Positions 10,701-22,351 of a stretch of 64,000 bases of DNA are shown piece by piece. How positions within the stretch are numbered: the stretch's first letter is position 1; each line of letters opens with the position of its first letter. The notes under the pieces were generated by a model that worked only from the letters and a program-made list of their open reading frames with translations, ran no database searches and had not been told where the DNA came from. The position numbers were made by a program, and so were the translations under genes. Source of the DNA: Cinnamomum chago (Eukaryota > Streptophyta > Magnoliopsida > Laurales > Lauraceae); NCBI GenBank assembly GCA_038049695.1, contig CP142452.1, positions 55,138,501 through 55,202,500 of the forward strand, given 5' to 3'.

Positions 10701-12454
10701 CGAGATTCCCGACTTTGCACCCGTATAATTATATGCAGTATGTTGAGCAAATAGCATGATTTATCATTTGTATTATTATTCGCTATATTGTGTTCTTTTC
10801 ATCCACCTGCCAGACCGTCGTGTCTGACCCACTACTTTTGGTACTCAGGTTCAGATTTCTTCGCCCCGAGTTGAGTGCTTTTGTTGGCTGTAGAGCCATG
10901 CCTTGCAGGTTGTTTTGTCGGCTATGTCATGTAGACATTGAGTCTGACATCGGAGCTACGTCACATTTGGGTAGTAGTTTATAGTTTATTGTTGTATGGC
11001 TTTTGTTAGCCCCTTTTCCTTGGGATTCTTAATTAATGTACATTGATAATTGTAACTTGAAATATTTGGGAATGTAATATCCTGTTACTGTCAGCTCTGT
11101 AATTTATTGTGATGTTTACTCCAGTCTGAGATGATACTTGATATACTAGCTATGTGCTAAAGGTTGAGTGCGACGCGGAATCCGATGGCCACGGACTTCG
11201 GGTCGTAACGCCACAAATGCTTCCGCAAAATATTCAGAACGTGTTGTCTTCACACACGCGGATCCTGGGAGAAGTAAAATACATTTATGCTTAATCCCAT
11301 TTCCCGCCCCCGAGGTTCTGGTTCGGGGGCGTGACACTGCTGGGCCACCCCCTTTTTTTTTGCAAAAATTCAACTTTTCACATTTTAAAGGTATTTCTTT
11401 GGGGGACCTTTTGGCCACTAAATCAAGCTTGGAAAACATGTTTTAAAGATTCTAAAGGTTTTTAAAACATGACATAAAAAGCCTAAAAAGTTTCAAAACT
11501 TTTAAAACAAAGGCTTGCTTGATTTCTTGAAAACTCTTTTCAAATGAAATTGCATACACAAATGATTCTTTTTGTGATGAATGTATGAAAAACTCAAACC
11601 TAAATTCACAAGATGATTTTCCAAATATAATGCACAAGGAATTAGGTTTTCAAAAGAGTTTTGGGTTCTAAAACCAATGCATCCAAGTTTAGAACCAAAA
11701 CATGCATATAACACAAACTTTTCCAAATCTAAAAACCAATGCATGTATAAAACTAGATTTCAAGTTTATTTAAAAAACCAATGCAAGTGTGTAAATCACA
11801 TGATGCTAGAATGATAATGCATCCATCAAATTGCAATCTATAAAAACCCTAACAATGCATACATTTATGAGCTTTCATTTTCAAAATGATTGAGGACCAC
11901 ACACACACACACTTCATATACTTTCATCTTTGCATTCATAGTGTGAGTGTGTATTAGTTTTTCACTTCCATATCCGCCTAATTAAGAGGCATTGTAATGA
12001 GCTTAATAGAATCTCCATCAAGTGTATGTAAGACACTAACTTAGTGAGATAACCAACCTTGTGGTTGAAGAGGTTATTGCTTAGCCTATAAAAGCATAAT
12101 GTATAGGTTGATGTTAAGCCTTGAAAAACATCAATGTAAAGGTTATTGCTTAGCCTTGAAAAGCATATTGTAAAGGTTATTGCTTAGCCTATTGAAAAGC
12201 ATAAATAGTGGAAATCCGGTGGGGTGTTGGTTCACAAGCCGGTAGTGGATGTAGGCATTGAGGCCGAACCACTATAAATCCTTGTGTGATGGTGCTTGCT
12301 TTGTGGTGATTATTTTGTTATCTTCCGCATCTTGTATGTTTAATCATCACATGTGGCTAGTTTGTTTTAAAGAAGTTAAAATTGGTCATAAAAGAAGCTC
12401 ACCCTATTCACCCCCCCCCCCCCCTCTAGGGTTTGGGTCCCCGGACTTTACAAT

Positions 12455-12466
12455 TGGTATCAGAGA
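12455..12466 (+). promoter_or_regulatory. primer binding site, initiator tRNA-Met type (copy B)
   Basis: TGGTATCAGAGA lies two bases after the LTR end. It matches the plant tRNA-iMet complement used by many Ty1/copia elements over its first eleven bases. Confidence 0.85.
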
Positions 12467-15431
12467 GGGTTACTCCATTTTAGGGCTTAACAACCCGGAG
12501 TTGATCCTAGCTAGATTTGAACCCTAGTGTTGTGATTTATTGCATATCTTTTTAAAGATTTCCACTATGTTTGAAAATGAAATTTTCCCTAGCCTCCTTG
12601 CACCACTCTAAGTCTTGTTTAAGTTATATCTCCAAGAGTTGGTGAGTCCTCAAAGTGATCTCTCAAGGACAACCTTTTCAAGACCTTAGGTGAATCTTCA
12701 TTGGTACACATTTAAACTAATCTTAAGGCCTTGATCCCCCTAGACCAACCTATTCCTAATAGTTAAATCTTTTTGTTGGTCATGTTACATTTGCATTTTG
12801 TTGCTTTATAGTCACATCTTTTAAAATGCAATGTTTCTTTGTGATCATTTGATTTTGTATTCATGAACTTCATAGTTATATCTCATGGTTTTCAAAATCC
12901 CTTGATTGCAATATTTACATGATGGATTTGCATTTTGTTCATATAGTTATATCTCTTGTAGTGCATATCTATTCATGATTAATTGATTGTGATTACAAAT
13001 GCTTTCATAGCTAGTTTTTTCATGATCAATTGATGTTGGAAAATCATTTGATGTTTGTCATAGTTAGATCCTTTTTTTAAATCAAATGATTTGAAGCTAT
13101 TTTTAGTTTTCCATTGAGTTTTCAAAGTAATATCTCTTGGTATGGAAAATATGTGTTCAATTTATAATTGTACACTTCTTGTTTTTCACAATCACTTGCT
13201 CTTAATTCTATAAATGATTCTTTGTTGGAATTTCATACATTGAAGTGATTTGAAAAACCTTGGAAAATGTTCTAAGCTTTATTGGTTGTATTTTTAGAAG
13301 CATTTTCCTTGAATTTATTTCCTTGTGCCTAATTATGATTATGTCATTTGAAAGGAAATAATTTTTACAAACAATTTGCATCTTTGCTCATTTAGTTACA
13401 TTCTTTATGCAAATTGATTTTGATGTCTTACATTGCTTGGTTGGATATGGTTTCATTGATTTGCATGTTTGTGCCTATTTTGGTATATAGTTTCATTAAT
13501 GCAAATTAATGAGTGTTTATGTGCTTTATAGTAAAATCTTGTATTTGAGCTTTTTATGTACATATGTGATTTTATGTGCTAAGTTCATTTGGTATAAACC
13601 TCATATCTATTGTCCATTGCATTGTAAGCTTAGTACATTTGCTAAGAGTGGAGATGTTACATGATAGATTGATCCTTTTAACCTCATACCTTCTTGTGCT
13701 TAATTAGTTATATTCTTTTTTGATGAATGGTATGAGTTAGATCTTGAGTGTTGATTGATCATCTCTATGCAAATGTCAAATTGTTCTATGTATGGTTGTG
13801 GTATTTATTATATTTGTTGAAACCATACTAGAACTCAAATCCATCCTCTATGCCATTCTAGTCATATCTTTTTGGATGGTTATGATGTTGATTCATGTGT
13901 ATTCTCTAAATGATGTCATTCTTATACATGTTTCAACCTCATAGTAGTGTTCTTGATCATATGAAACTCTTTGAAACCCATTTCTCATATTTCTATATGT
14001 TTGATGGATATCTTAGATGTTGAATTCATATGATTTTGACACTTTGTAAGTTGCATGCATTTCAAAGTCATATTCTTTTGCATTGCAATTTACCTTGTTC
14101 ATCACTATGCTCAATAGTTATATCTTTAAAAGTGATGAATATGCATTTTTGATGCTTGATGGAATTTTGTGTTTGTCACACTCTTGCTCTTTATCATGTT
14201 GTCAAATTCAATTGGTTTCTTTTGGTATAATTTTTGATTGATTTGATTCCTTGTGAATATGATAAACCTTGTGTGCATTGGATTAAACTTGATAGTAATA
14301 TGATTGTTCCATGTCACACACCATTAGCATCATAATGTTCATGTTGCCACCTCTTTTGCTCATATAGGTATATCTCATGACCACCATGTTTATGTGTTCA
14401 TAATATGGGTTGGTTATTAGTTGAGGTTGGCTTCATGCTTGAATTTCATTTCACTCATCTTGCACATGATTAGTCATATTTTTTGATTGAATGAAATGAT
14501 TTTCAAAACTTACATAGCATATGATTTTCATAGTTATATTGGTTGATGCTATGTTTAGTAAACCCCATTTCATCATGGATAGCTCTAATTTGGATGTTTC
14601 CTAATAGTTATATTTTTAAATCCATTTTAGGGTGATTGTGTTTAATAGTCATATCCTTAAATCTCAATTGGTAGTCTTTATTTTTCCAATTGATATCCAT
14701 GATTGCTTTTCCCATTGACCTTGATCTTTTGGTAATTTGATCATATTGAGCTTTATAGTTAAATGAATCTAATCATTCTCTTGAAGTTGACCCTCAATTG
14801 GTTAAACCATCTTCTTCTTGCACCTAATAGTTAAATCTTTGTCAAAAGTTTGACAAAAGAAGAGAATGGATTGAGGGGGAGTGTAAACCTTCATAGGAAG
14901 AATTAGTTTTGATCAAATTCACCCTTGGATTGCCCTTGAGCCCTTAGAGACAACTTCCATACATGATAGCCTGTTATGTATTTCATTTTCGATTTCATTT
15001 GTTAACAGGTGCTACTAAAGGTATTTTCCTTATTTCATGTGTGTAGGTACCTTTGCAATTTAATGGCAAAGGGGGAGAAATTATGCAAGTTCTCAAAAGG
15101 GTAAAGAGAATGTCCAAGCTTCCTAAGGGGAGGTTTTTGTATGATCTTCTACAGGGGAGAGAATACATACCTTGCCAAAGGGAGAAAGAGGCATGGTCAA
15201 AGGGGGAGAGCAAATAGAAGAAAGAAAGCTTGGAGCTAAAGAGATGCTTGGATAAAGAAAGAAAGCTTAAAGAATATTCAAGCACCAAGCATCATGAAGA
15301 ATGAAGATTGAAGCCCAAGAGCCCAAGCTAAGAGAAGAAGCATCCAAGAAGATTTCAAGACTTGTCCAGCTAAGGGGGAGCTGAAGACTAAGTGTGTATT
15401 TTCAGTGGTGAGTGTGTTGCCATCAAATTGC

Positions 15432-15442
15432 AAAGGGGGAGA
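15432..15442 (+). promoter_or_regulatory. polypurine tract (copy B)
   Basis: AAAGGGGGAGA immediately before the 3' LTR start TGTTAGGG at 15444; it primes plus-strand DNA synthesis in LTR elements. Confidence 0.85.
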
Positions 15443-15443
15443 T

Positions 15444-17666
15444 TGTTAGGGATTTTCTAGATTGCAATTTGATGGATGCATTATCATTCAAGCATCATTT
15501 GATTTACACACTTGCATTGGTTTTAAATAAACTCGAAATCTTGTTTTATTCATGCATTGCTTTTAAGATTTGTAAAAGTTTTGATTTATGCATGATTTGT
15601 ATTTTCATCTTGGATGCATTTGTTTTTAGAAAAGAGTTTTCAAGAAATCAAGCAAGCCTTTGTTTTAAAAGTTTTGAATCTTTTTAGGCTTTTTATGTTC
15701 ATGTTTTAAAAACCATTAGAATCTTTAAAACATGTTTTTCAAGCTTGATTTAGTGGCCAAAAGGTCCCCCAAAGAAATACCTTCAAAATATGCAAAGTTG
15801 GAATTTTTGCAAAAAGGGGGTGTCTCGGCAGTGTCGCCGGTCGACCGAGACCTGCTTCCCGGTCGACCGGGAACACTGTCGGGCGAGTCAGCAATTTCTG
15901 AGCTGAAACTTGCCAACGGTCAAAAATAGGACCGTTGTGCCTTCCCGGTCGACCGAGGCCTGTGTCTAGGTCGACCGAGGACTAGCCGTTGGGCATTTTT
16001 GGCTATAAATATGAGTTCTTTCCTTTGCCAAAAGTTGGGAATTTTTAGCCCCTCCTTGAGAGGTTTTGAGGCATATTCAAGGGAAAAGAACCAAGGGATG
16101 AAGGGGAGCATTAGGAAAGCTAAAGCTTGGTTTAATGAAGTTAAATCAACAAGTAGGCTTTACTTTCCTTAATCATATGTTTTCATGCTTGGTTTTATTT
16201 TTGGTAAATCATTTCTAGCATGTTAAACTATGTTTGTGTTGTGTCCTTAACATGTTTTATGTTTTGAATTGATTTATTGTTTTGGATACAACACCATATG
16301 ATTCAATCCAAGTAGTACTTAACTTTGGTAAATCTAAGTAGATCATGTTAATGGAAAAATCTTTGAAATCATATGTAACATGATCCATATACTTGGTTGA
16401 ATCTTTGGTTGTTGTTTTCCATCATAAGAACATCTCTTTCAAAACTAACTTATGTTTTGGATTCAACTTCTTTACAAATCATATGTTTTCATGTTTTGTT
16501 TTATCTTTGATAAATCTTTTGTAGCATGTTAATCTATGATTTGTTGTATCCTTAGCATGTTCTATATTTTGAATTGATCTATTGTTTTGGATGCATCACC
16601 ATTGATTCAATCAAAGTAGTACTTTATCTTTGGTAAATCTAAGTAGATCATGTTAATGAAATATGTAACATGATTCATATACTTTGTTGAATCTTTGGTT
16701 GTTGTTTTTCCATCATAAGAAAATCTCTTTCAAATGTATCTTATGTTTTGGATTCAACATCTTTACAAATCATGTGTATTATTGTTTTAAAGTTTCACAA
16801 CTTGCTTCACTTTGATAGGTAAATCATTTTCAAGTTGTATTTATAATTACATATGATTTGTCCCCTCTTTTCAATCAAATCTATTTTTATGTTTTGAGCT
16901 TCATTGGTGATTTGATTGACATCCCTATGCATCACATGTTTAGAGCTAATCCATTTCATACAACTTGTGTAACTTTGATATCATTAACAAGTTGTTACTT
17001 TTAACATGTGATTGCATTACTTCCTCAATCATAAATGTTTTATGAGCTAATATTTTCAAAAGCCTTATGCATACATTTATGAGCTTTCATTTTCAAAATG
17101 ATTGAGGACCACACACACACACACTTCATATACTTTCATCTTTGCATTCATAGTGTGAGTGTGTATTAGTTTTTCACTTCCATATCCGCCTAATTAAGAG
17201 GCATTGTAATGAGCTTAATAGAATCTCCATCAAGTGTATGTAAGACACTAACTTAGTGAGATAACCAACCTTGTGGTTGAAGAGGTTATTGCTTAGCCTA
17301 TAAAAGCATAATGTATAGGTTGATGTTAAACCTTGAAAAACATCAATGTAAAGGTTATTGCTTAGCCTTGAAAAGCATATTGTAAAGGTTATTGCTTAGC
17401 CTATTGAAAAGCATAAATAGTGGAAATCCGGTGGGGTGTTGGTTCACAAGCCGGTAGTGGATGTAGGCATTGAGGCCGAACCACTATAAATCCTTGTGTG
17501 ATGGTGCTTGCTTTGTGGTGATTATTTTGTTATCTTCCGCGTCTTGTATGTTTAATCATCACATGTGACTAGTTTGTTTTAAAGAAGTTAAAATTGTTAA
17601 AATTGGTCATAAAAGAAGCTCACCCTATTCACCCCCCCTCTAGGGTTTGGGTCCCCGGACTTTACA
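15444..17666 (+). repeat. 3' LTR of LARD copy B
   Basis: Intact 2223-bp LTR, nearly identical to the outer parts of the 5' LTR. It contains the palindrome cluster at 15840-15982 and TATA box at 16003-16013. It ends TTTACA and is followed by the TSD cctac. Confidence 0.93.
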
Positions 17667-17671
17667 CCTAC

Positions 17672-18424
17672 TTATATTTATCTTCTTTATTTTCTCTGTT
17701 CTCTAATATTTGTTATTTTAAGAGCATTATTTATTAGTATTATTATCATATTTTGATCAGTCGCGTGGAGCATGGCAACGATTAATCATCTATAAATACT
17801 GTAGTAATGGAAATCTTGATGTTGTGTTTCAATTAGGTGATGAACTATAAACAAGAAACTAAAATAGCTTGGAATTAATGCATTCGGATATCCCATGGAG
17901 TTGCCAGATCTTTAGAGTAAGTAACATTGAAATGTAAGTGTCTTTAATTAAGTTGATGACCAAAAATGTGTTAGCTAACTCAATTCTAACAACCCTTTTT
18001 GCAGATGTTTGGATGTTGTCTTGAAGATTGCTAAGATATGGTGACTAAAAAAAAGGTGAAGGCCATTTGAAATGAAACTAAAGAGTTAAGATGGTGATGA
18101 TTGTTTTAGAGGGATCCGTTACCACAGTTGTATAGCATGAAATTGTGTGAAAATGTTTCATGCAGGGTGCTGGTTGTTCAAAGGACTATATTGTGTAATA
18201 ACATTAAATATCATTCAAGTAGACTACGAGAAATTGGAGATGAGTCTTATTCAATTTGGTTTTAATACATGATGTAAAATGTACAATTTAAATTGTATAA
18301 AAAAGTAGTTTTGTTTGTAATTGCTGGTATACTTTGTCTGGATTGACATAAACAGGTTTATGTACATGAAATGCAATTGATATAAACAGGTTTATGTATT
18401 ATTCAGTTTTTTTTTTTTTAAAAT
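17672..18424. other. CACTA right arm, no gene recognised
   Basis: AT-rich sequence between the nested LARD and the subterminal repeats. It continues the CACTA arm that precedes 3705. I see no domain or splice pattern that I can support. Confidence 0.5.
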
Positions 18425-18729
18425 ACCACTTTTAGTGGGGGCCATCAGGCCGCCGCTAAAACATTTGTTCTTTTTTCCCATTTATAACGACAACTTTATC
18501 TTACTTGTACCAGCGGTCAATGACCCCCACTAAAAGTTTTTTTCGTCATTTAATCAACCGACAAAACTTTTTACCAGCGGCTAATGACCCCCACTAAAGA
18601 CATAATAGCGGGGGCCAACAGTCGCCGCTAAAACATATACCCACACTTCCTATAGCGTCTACATGCGGGGGCCAAGCTGGCCGCCGCTATATGTTTTAGC
18701 AGGGGCCAATCCATGTTTTAGCGGCGGTC
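18425..18729. repeat. CACTA right subterminal repeats
   Basis: Contains TAGTGGGGGCC, GCCGCCGCTA, TAGCGGGGGCC and ATGACCCCCACTAAA words in mixed orientation, mirroring 494-800. This supports pairing of the two ends as one transposon. Confidence 0.8.
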
Positions 18730-18751
18730 AAAGGTATATTTTCTTGTAGTG
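18730..18751 (-). repeat. CACTA right terminal inverted repeat
   Basis: Reads ...TATATTTTCTTGTAGTG on the plus strand, an exact inverted copy of 472-493, and is followed by the TSD tgt. Confidence 0.95.
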
Positions 18752-19063
18752 TGTATGATCTTCTACAGGGGGAGAGAATGCATATCTTGCCAAAGGGAGA
18801 GAGAGGCATTGTCAAAGGGGGAGAGGTGAAAGAAGAAAGCTTAGGAGCTAATGAAGATGCTTGGCTAACGAAAGAGAGAAGAAGAGAAAGCTTGAAGAAT
18901 GATCAAGCTCCAAACATCAAGAAGAATGAAGAAAAAGACCCAGAGGCCAAGCTAAGAGAAGGAGCATCCAAGAGATTTCAAGACTTGTCTAGCTTAGGGG
19001 GAGCTGATGACTTAGTGTGTATATTCAGTGGTGAGTGAGTTGCCATCAAATTGCAAAGGGGGA
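18752..19063 (+). mobile_element. LARD copy A internal domain (right piece) and PPT
   Basis: Continues the sequence broken at 471 and matches 29926-30237 of copy C. It carries several AGGGGGAG tracts, including the terminal PPT (about 19055-19063), where the Tekay element begins. A 95-codon open frame here is purine-rich non-coding sequence shared with the other LARD copies. Confidence 0.85.
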
Positions 19064-21921
19064 TGTCGCGACCTCGGAACAGACCCCGGGCCCGCGACTA
19101 GTTGAATTGATGATTGTTATGTTTTCCCACAGGTTCCTGCGGTGAGGACTCCCGAAACACGCGGAATCTGTCTCACACGGTCAAGTTTGCGGAAGCGTGT
19201 AGCAAATCACATCAGGATAAGCACCAATAAATTTTTAAGTGCTTTGACAAATAATAACAAGACATAGTATCAAAAGAAAGGAGTTAACATGGCATTCCCA
19301 TCATAATTCAAGTTATGAGACTACACAAAGTAAGTTAAGTTTAGTTACATCCCATAAGAGGCCAACAGAGGCCAATACAAAATAATAATAGAACCCCATG
19401 AAAAAAATGGCGAAACACAAGAACCCGCCCGACGTCTAGTTGACATCGTCGGGCTGCCACTCTCTAACTGGGGGTGGCTCAAGAGCCTCCTCCGAACGCT
19501 CCTCCTCAAAGGCAACGTCGCCTGCACCTGAGCACCAACAAACAAGGATCAAACATAACGGTTTGGCAGGTAATCAATTTAGGCACAAGATGGAACCATA
19601 AACATTTTAAGAAAATCATAAACACGAATCGCTGATTTGAAATACTCAATTGACTGAGGTACATTTTCGAGAATACCTGACAAAGCTGAGATACTAAAAC
19701 AAAGTAGCATGGATACATATAATATCATGAATAGTTACAATCCACAAACAACTCATCCTTTCTCTATCATTTATAATGAAAAAAGCAAGCACGATATACA
19801 TAATATAATCACGACATGATTCCCACATATACGGGGATTCCGGCCGCGAACCGGACACGCACGATGTGTAATAAATACACGACTAGTCTGCAGACAGTCC
19901 ACATGTTTAAGGACCCCCAGACAGTGGATCAAACTGAAAGGGCAGTCCAAGCTCAGTGGTGTTCACTTAAATTCATGAATGCACAAAACACACGAAATAC
20001 TATCTAAATATGTCGAGATAAAAAGGGGAAATCACTTAACAAAACACGACAAGCACGACTAGCAAAAGGCATAATTAATATGCATAACACGCTTAGGAAG
20101 TGACCCCTTTTTCTTGAAACACATCTTCAAAACGAGCTTGTACTAAAACTTCAAAACGAGTACATTATGATATTCATTATATCAAAACCAAAGTACGAAC
20201 ACAACGCCTATCAAGCACATGTAAGGACCTTTGGATGGTCTTTGTGTAACCGAATGCCCAGATGTTGGAATTTAAAATAGAATTGGTGCCCCGGAAGTTC
20301 AAAGACACCTCGAGTTTTGAGTGCACAATATCAGGCTAAAGGTCACTTAAAAGGTTCTAGTTTTCATTCTGGCAAATACTCTTCAAAACAGGCAATTTGT
20401 CAATTTCGGTCAGCTCGCGGTCAGGTGTCGGCTGGCCAAACTAGGATCTGGCGGCTAGCCACCAGCTGACCGCTGGAAATCCAAGTCTGAAACTTAGCTC
20501 TCTGGAAAAGGAGCCGAAAGCGTTTGGTTGGCCAGCGGTTAGCCAAAATGGGGTATGACGGCTAGCCGCTAGCTAACCATCAAGCTGACCGAAATCCACT
20601 GTCGAAAAGCCAGCTTCTGGAAAGGGGACCGCCGAGCTCGGCCAGCTCGCGGTTAACCGAAATGGGGATTTCGGCTAGCCGCCAGCTGACCAGCGGTTGA
20701 CCGCTACTGCACGGGAAATGCAGCTGAGTTCAGATTTTTCACATTTTCTTCTTCCCTTCTTCTTGTTTCTCATTCCACTTGCACTCCCTGAGCCTCCATG
20801 CTCTCCAAGGGTAAAACACACATTTCAAAACACAAATTGAGACATTCTATTCCCATTTTCCAATCAAAACAAAATCCCCCAAATTTTTCAATGAATGAGA
20901 AGAGTGCAAGGAAAACAAATGAAATGCACACATGCTAACATCCATCCTAGATTGGTTACTTTCCTTAAATCAAAGATGCCACCAACCTCTTCAAGCACTT
21001 CCACTCAAGCTAATCCCAAGAACTACAAAACCTAAGAAAACCACACAAAACTCACTCAATCTTGAAAACAAGAAACCCATTTTCACAAAAGGGTTTGTAA
21101 TATGAAAAAATAAGATTTTAAGGAACTAAAAAGACTTCATTAAGGAGATGGGTTGGAGCTCTTACCTAGAAAAGGTCAAACAAGAGAGGAGGAAGAAAAT
21201 GGAGCTCTTGCCCAACTTGTAACTTCAAGAAATTTACATCAATGGAAAGCTTAGGATGCGAGGAAGAAGATGGTAGTCTTAGAATTCCATTTGGATGCTT
21301 CTAGCTTGGTCATTCAAGAGAACAAAGTGGAAGGAAAAGGTTTTCTCTCCTTTGGCTGCTCTAGGGTTAGGGATTTAGAATGAATAAAGGGAAAGAGAAA
21401 GAGAGTTGACTTAAACACTCGCAAATGGGACCCAATGAACTTGAACCTTGTATTGATAAAAACATGATCTTGCGGGCCTCGAATGGCTTCGACGAAGAGG
21501 GATAAAATGATCCTCGAAATATCTAGTTTCCAAAAAGTATATTTTTGGTATGGTTTTGAGATCTCGAAATTTGTGTCCAGATTTGTGCATAAAAGACAAT
21601 TTTACCCTCTTTGGGCCAGAACTTGGGTTTGTGGGCTTCAAGCATGAATGGGATGAAAACGAAAGTTGTAACACATAGAAAAATCATTCAAATGAAATCA
21701 AAATCACCATTAAAATGGAAACCGATACGATCCTCTCAAGCTTACACGTGCACTTAGGCCTTCCTGAGTGTGTCTGACTAGTACTAAACGTTCTCAAAAT
21801 TCCCAAAGCTATGTCCAAGACCAAGACTATTTATTTCTAACCCAACGACAACTAAACCCACTTAGGACTAAACACACACTAATCGCACACTAATCAAAAT
21901 AGTCTGGGTCGGGGTCTAACA
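19064..21921 (-). repeat. 3' LTR of the Tekay element
   Basis: 2858 bp; on the minus strand it starts TGTTAGACCCCGACCCAGAC and ends GTCGCGACA. It is closely related to the solo LTR 55323-58142 and the partial LTR 59569-64000. It contains a cluster of GGCTAGCCGCCAGCTGACCG-like words at 20395-20715 and a hairpin plus acidic reading frame near 19430-19570. Confidence 0.92.
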
Positions 21922-21958
21922 TCCTCCACCCCTTAGGATATTTGGTCCACCAAATAAA

Positions 21959-22345
21959 TCAAACAGTTACCTCTGGTAAAAGTTGTGGATACTTCCTCTG
22001 CACTTGATCTCTCAATTCCCACGTGGCTTCTTCTGGCTCGTGATTTTCCCAAAGTACCTTGACCCAATGAATAGTCCGATTTCTCAATTCTTGCTCTTTG
22101 GTGTCAATGATCCTGATCGGCTTTTCCACATAGGAGGCATCTTCCCGAATCTCCAAAGGTTCGTGATGTAGTATATGTGAAGGACTAGAAACATATTTCT
22201 TGAGCATAGAAACATGAAATACGTTGTGCACCCCGGAGATTTCCGGTAGTAATGCAAGCCTATAAGCAACATCTCCAATCTTGCTCAAAATCTCATACGG
22301 ACCAATAAACCTTCTAGACAATTTGCCCTTCTGACCGAATCTCAA
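21959..22345 (-). pseudogene. integrase C-terminal domain with chromodomain
   Basis: 128 codons. The GPF/Y-like part (RRFIGPYEIL, VFHVSMLKKYV) is followed by a chromodomain from about residue 72 (IIDTKEQELRNRTIHWVKV, then EATWEL). Chromodomains steer these elements to particular chromatin. The stop lies just before the PPT and LTR, as usual in Tekay/Del. The first Met is internal to the polyprotein. Confidence 0.9.
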
Positions 22346-22351
22346 AGTCCC

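Larger units (their letters stand above)
7168..11336 (+). mobile_element. Tekay/Del-like Ty3 solo LTR (4.17 kb)
   Basis: Starts TGTGAGAACCCGACCCC and ends GGGGGCGTGACA, with TSD ctgct at 7163-7167 and 11337-11341. It shares with the Tekay LTRs of this window the block GGAAACTAGATATTTCGACG (near 7560), the TGCCAGACCGTCGTG segment near 10808 and the CTCACCTTGTGTGACTGAGA-type text. There is no internal domain between LTRs, hence a solo LTR. It is unusually long because of internal tandem repeats. Confidence 0.9.
5339..11854 (-). mobile_element. inverted solo LTR of the same LARD family
   Basis: Begins (plus strand) TGTAAGTCCATGGGGATCC and ends AAAAACCCTAACA, the reverse complement of the LARD LTR ends. 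The 5-bp TSD atgca is intact at 5334-5338 and 11855-11859. Without its own insertion (7168-11336) it is about 2.34 kb. It lacks any internal domain, so it is the product of LTR-LTR recombination. Placed head to tail against the host LTR it makes a long fold-back. Confidence 0.93.
3710..12452 (+). repeat. 5' LTR of LARD copy B, interrupted
   Basis: The LTR begins TGTTAGGGATTTTCTAG and ends GGACTTTACA. It is split after 5338 by an inverted solo LTR and resumes at 11855; the outer 2222 bp match the 3' LTR at 15444-17666 with few differences. It contains the palindrome cluster (4102-4245) and a TATA box (CTATAAATATG, 4268-4278). Confidence 0.92.
12453..15443 (+). mobile_element. LARD copy B internal domain, non-coding hairpin chain
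   Basis: 2.99 kb without any sizeable reading frame. From about 12787 to 14624 it is tiled by stem-loops. Clear examples pair 12787-12799 with 12823-12834, 13041-13052 with 13081-13092 (12 bp perfect), 13107-13114 with 13142-13149, 13181-13197 with 13243-13258, 13262-13275 with 13294-13308, 13372-13381 with 13407-13416, 13453-13466 with 13499-13512, 14098-14106 with 14131-14139, and 14512-14520 with 14546-14554. Most loops contain a variant of TAGTTATATCTYTT. The 3' part (14860-15443) holds seven purine tracts resembling PPTs. Confidence 0.85.
3710..17666 (+). mobile_element. LARD copy B (Sirevirus-like non-autonomous LTR retrotransposon)
   Basis: The structure is complete: TG...CA LTRs, a tRNA-Met-type PBS, a polypurine tract, and the 5-bp TSD cctac at 3705-3709 and 17667-17671. 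The proper length without nested insertions is about 7.4 kb: LTRs of about 2222 and 2223 bp and a 2991-bp internal domain. No gag or pol reading frame is present, so it must depend on proteins from another element. Repeated PPT-like tracts and palindromes upstream of the LTR TATA box resemble features described for Sireviruses (Ty1/copia); that affiliation is inference. It sits inside the CACTA. Confidence 0.93.
472..18751. mobile_element. CACTA (En/Spm-type) DNA transposon, non-autonomous, with nested insertions
   Basis: The ends are perfect 22-bp terminal inverted repeats beginning CACTACAAGAAAATATACC (472-493 and 18730-18751). They are flanked by the 3-bp target duplication tgt (469-471 and 18752-18754), as expected of CACTA elements. 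Removing one tgt and the insert rebuilds an uninterrupted LARD internal sequence matching 29916-29950. Without the nested LARD (3710-17666 plus its TSD) the element is about 4.3 kb. It has subterminal repeats, a GC-rich minisatellite and a possible transposase C-terminal remnant, but no recognisable TNP2-type catalytic domain, so it is judged non-autonomous. Confidence 0.93.

Noticed and set aside
12787-14624. CRISPR-like or satellite array
   Set aside because: The recurring word is short and degenerate, the spacing is irregular, and the intervening sequences pair as arms rather than being unrelated spacers; the host is a plant.
18751-19038. 95-codon charged reading frame
   Set aside because: The sequence is the purine-rich 3' part of the LARD internal domain; homologous sequence in copies B and C does not keep the frame.
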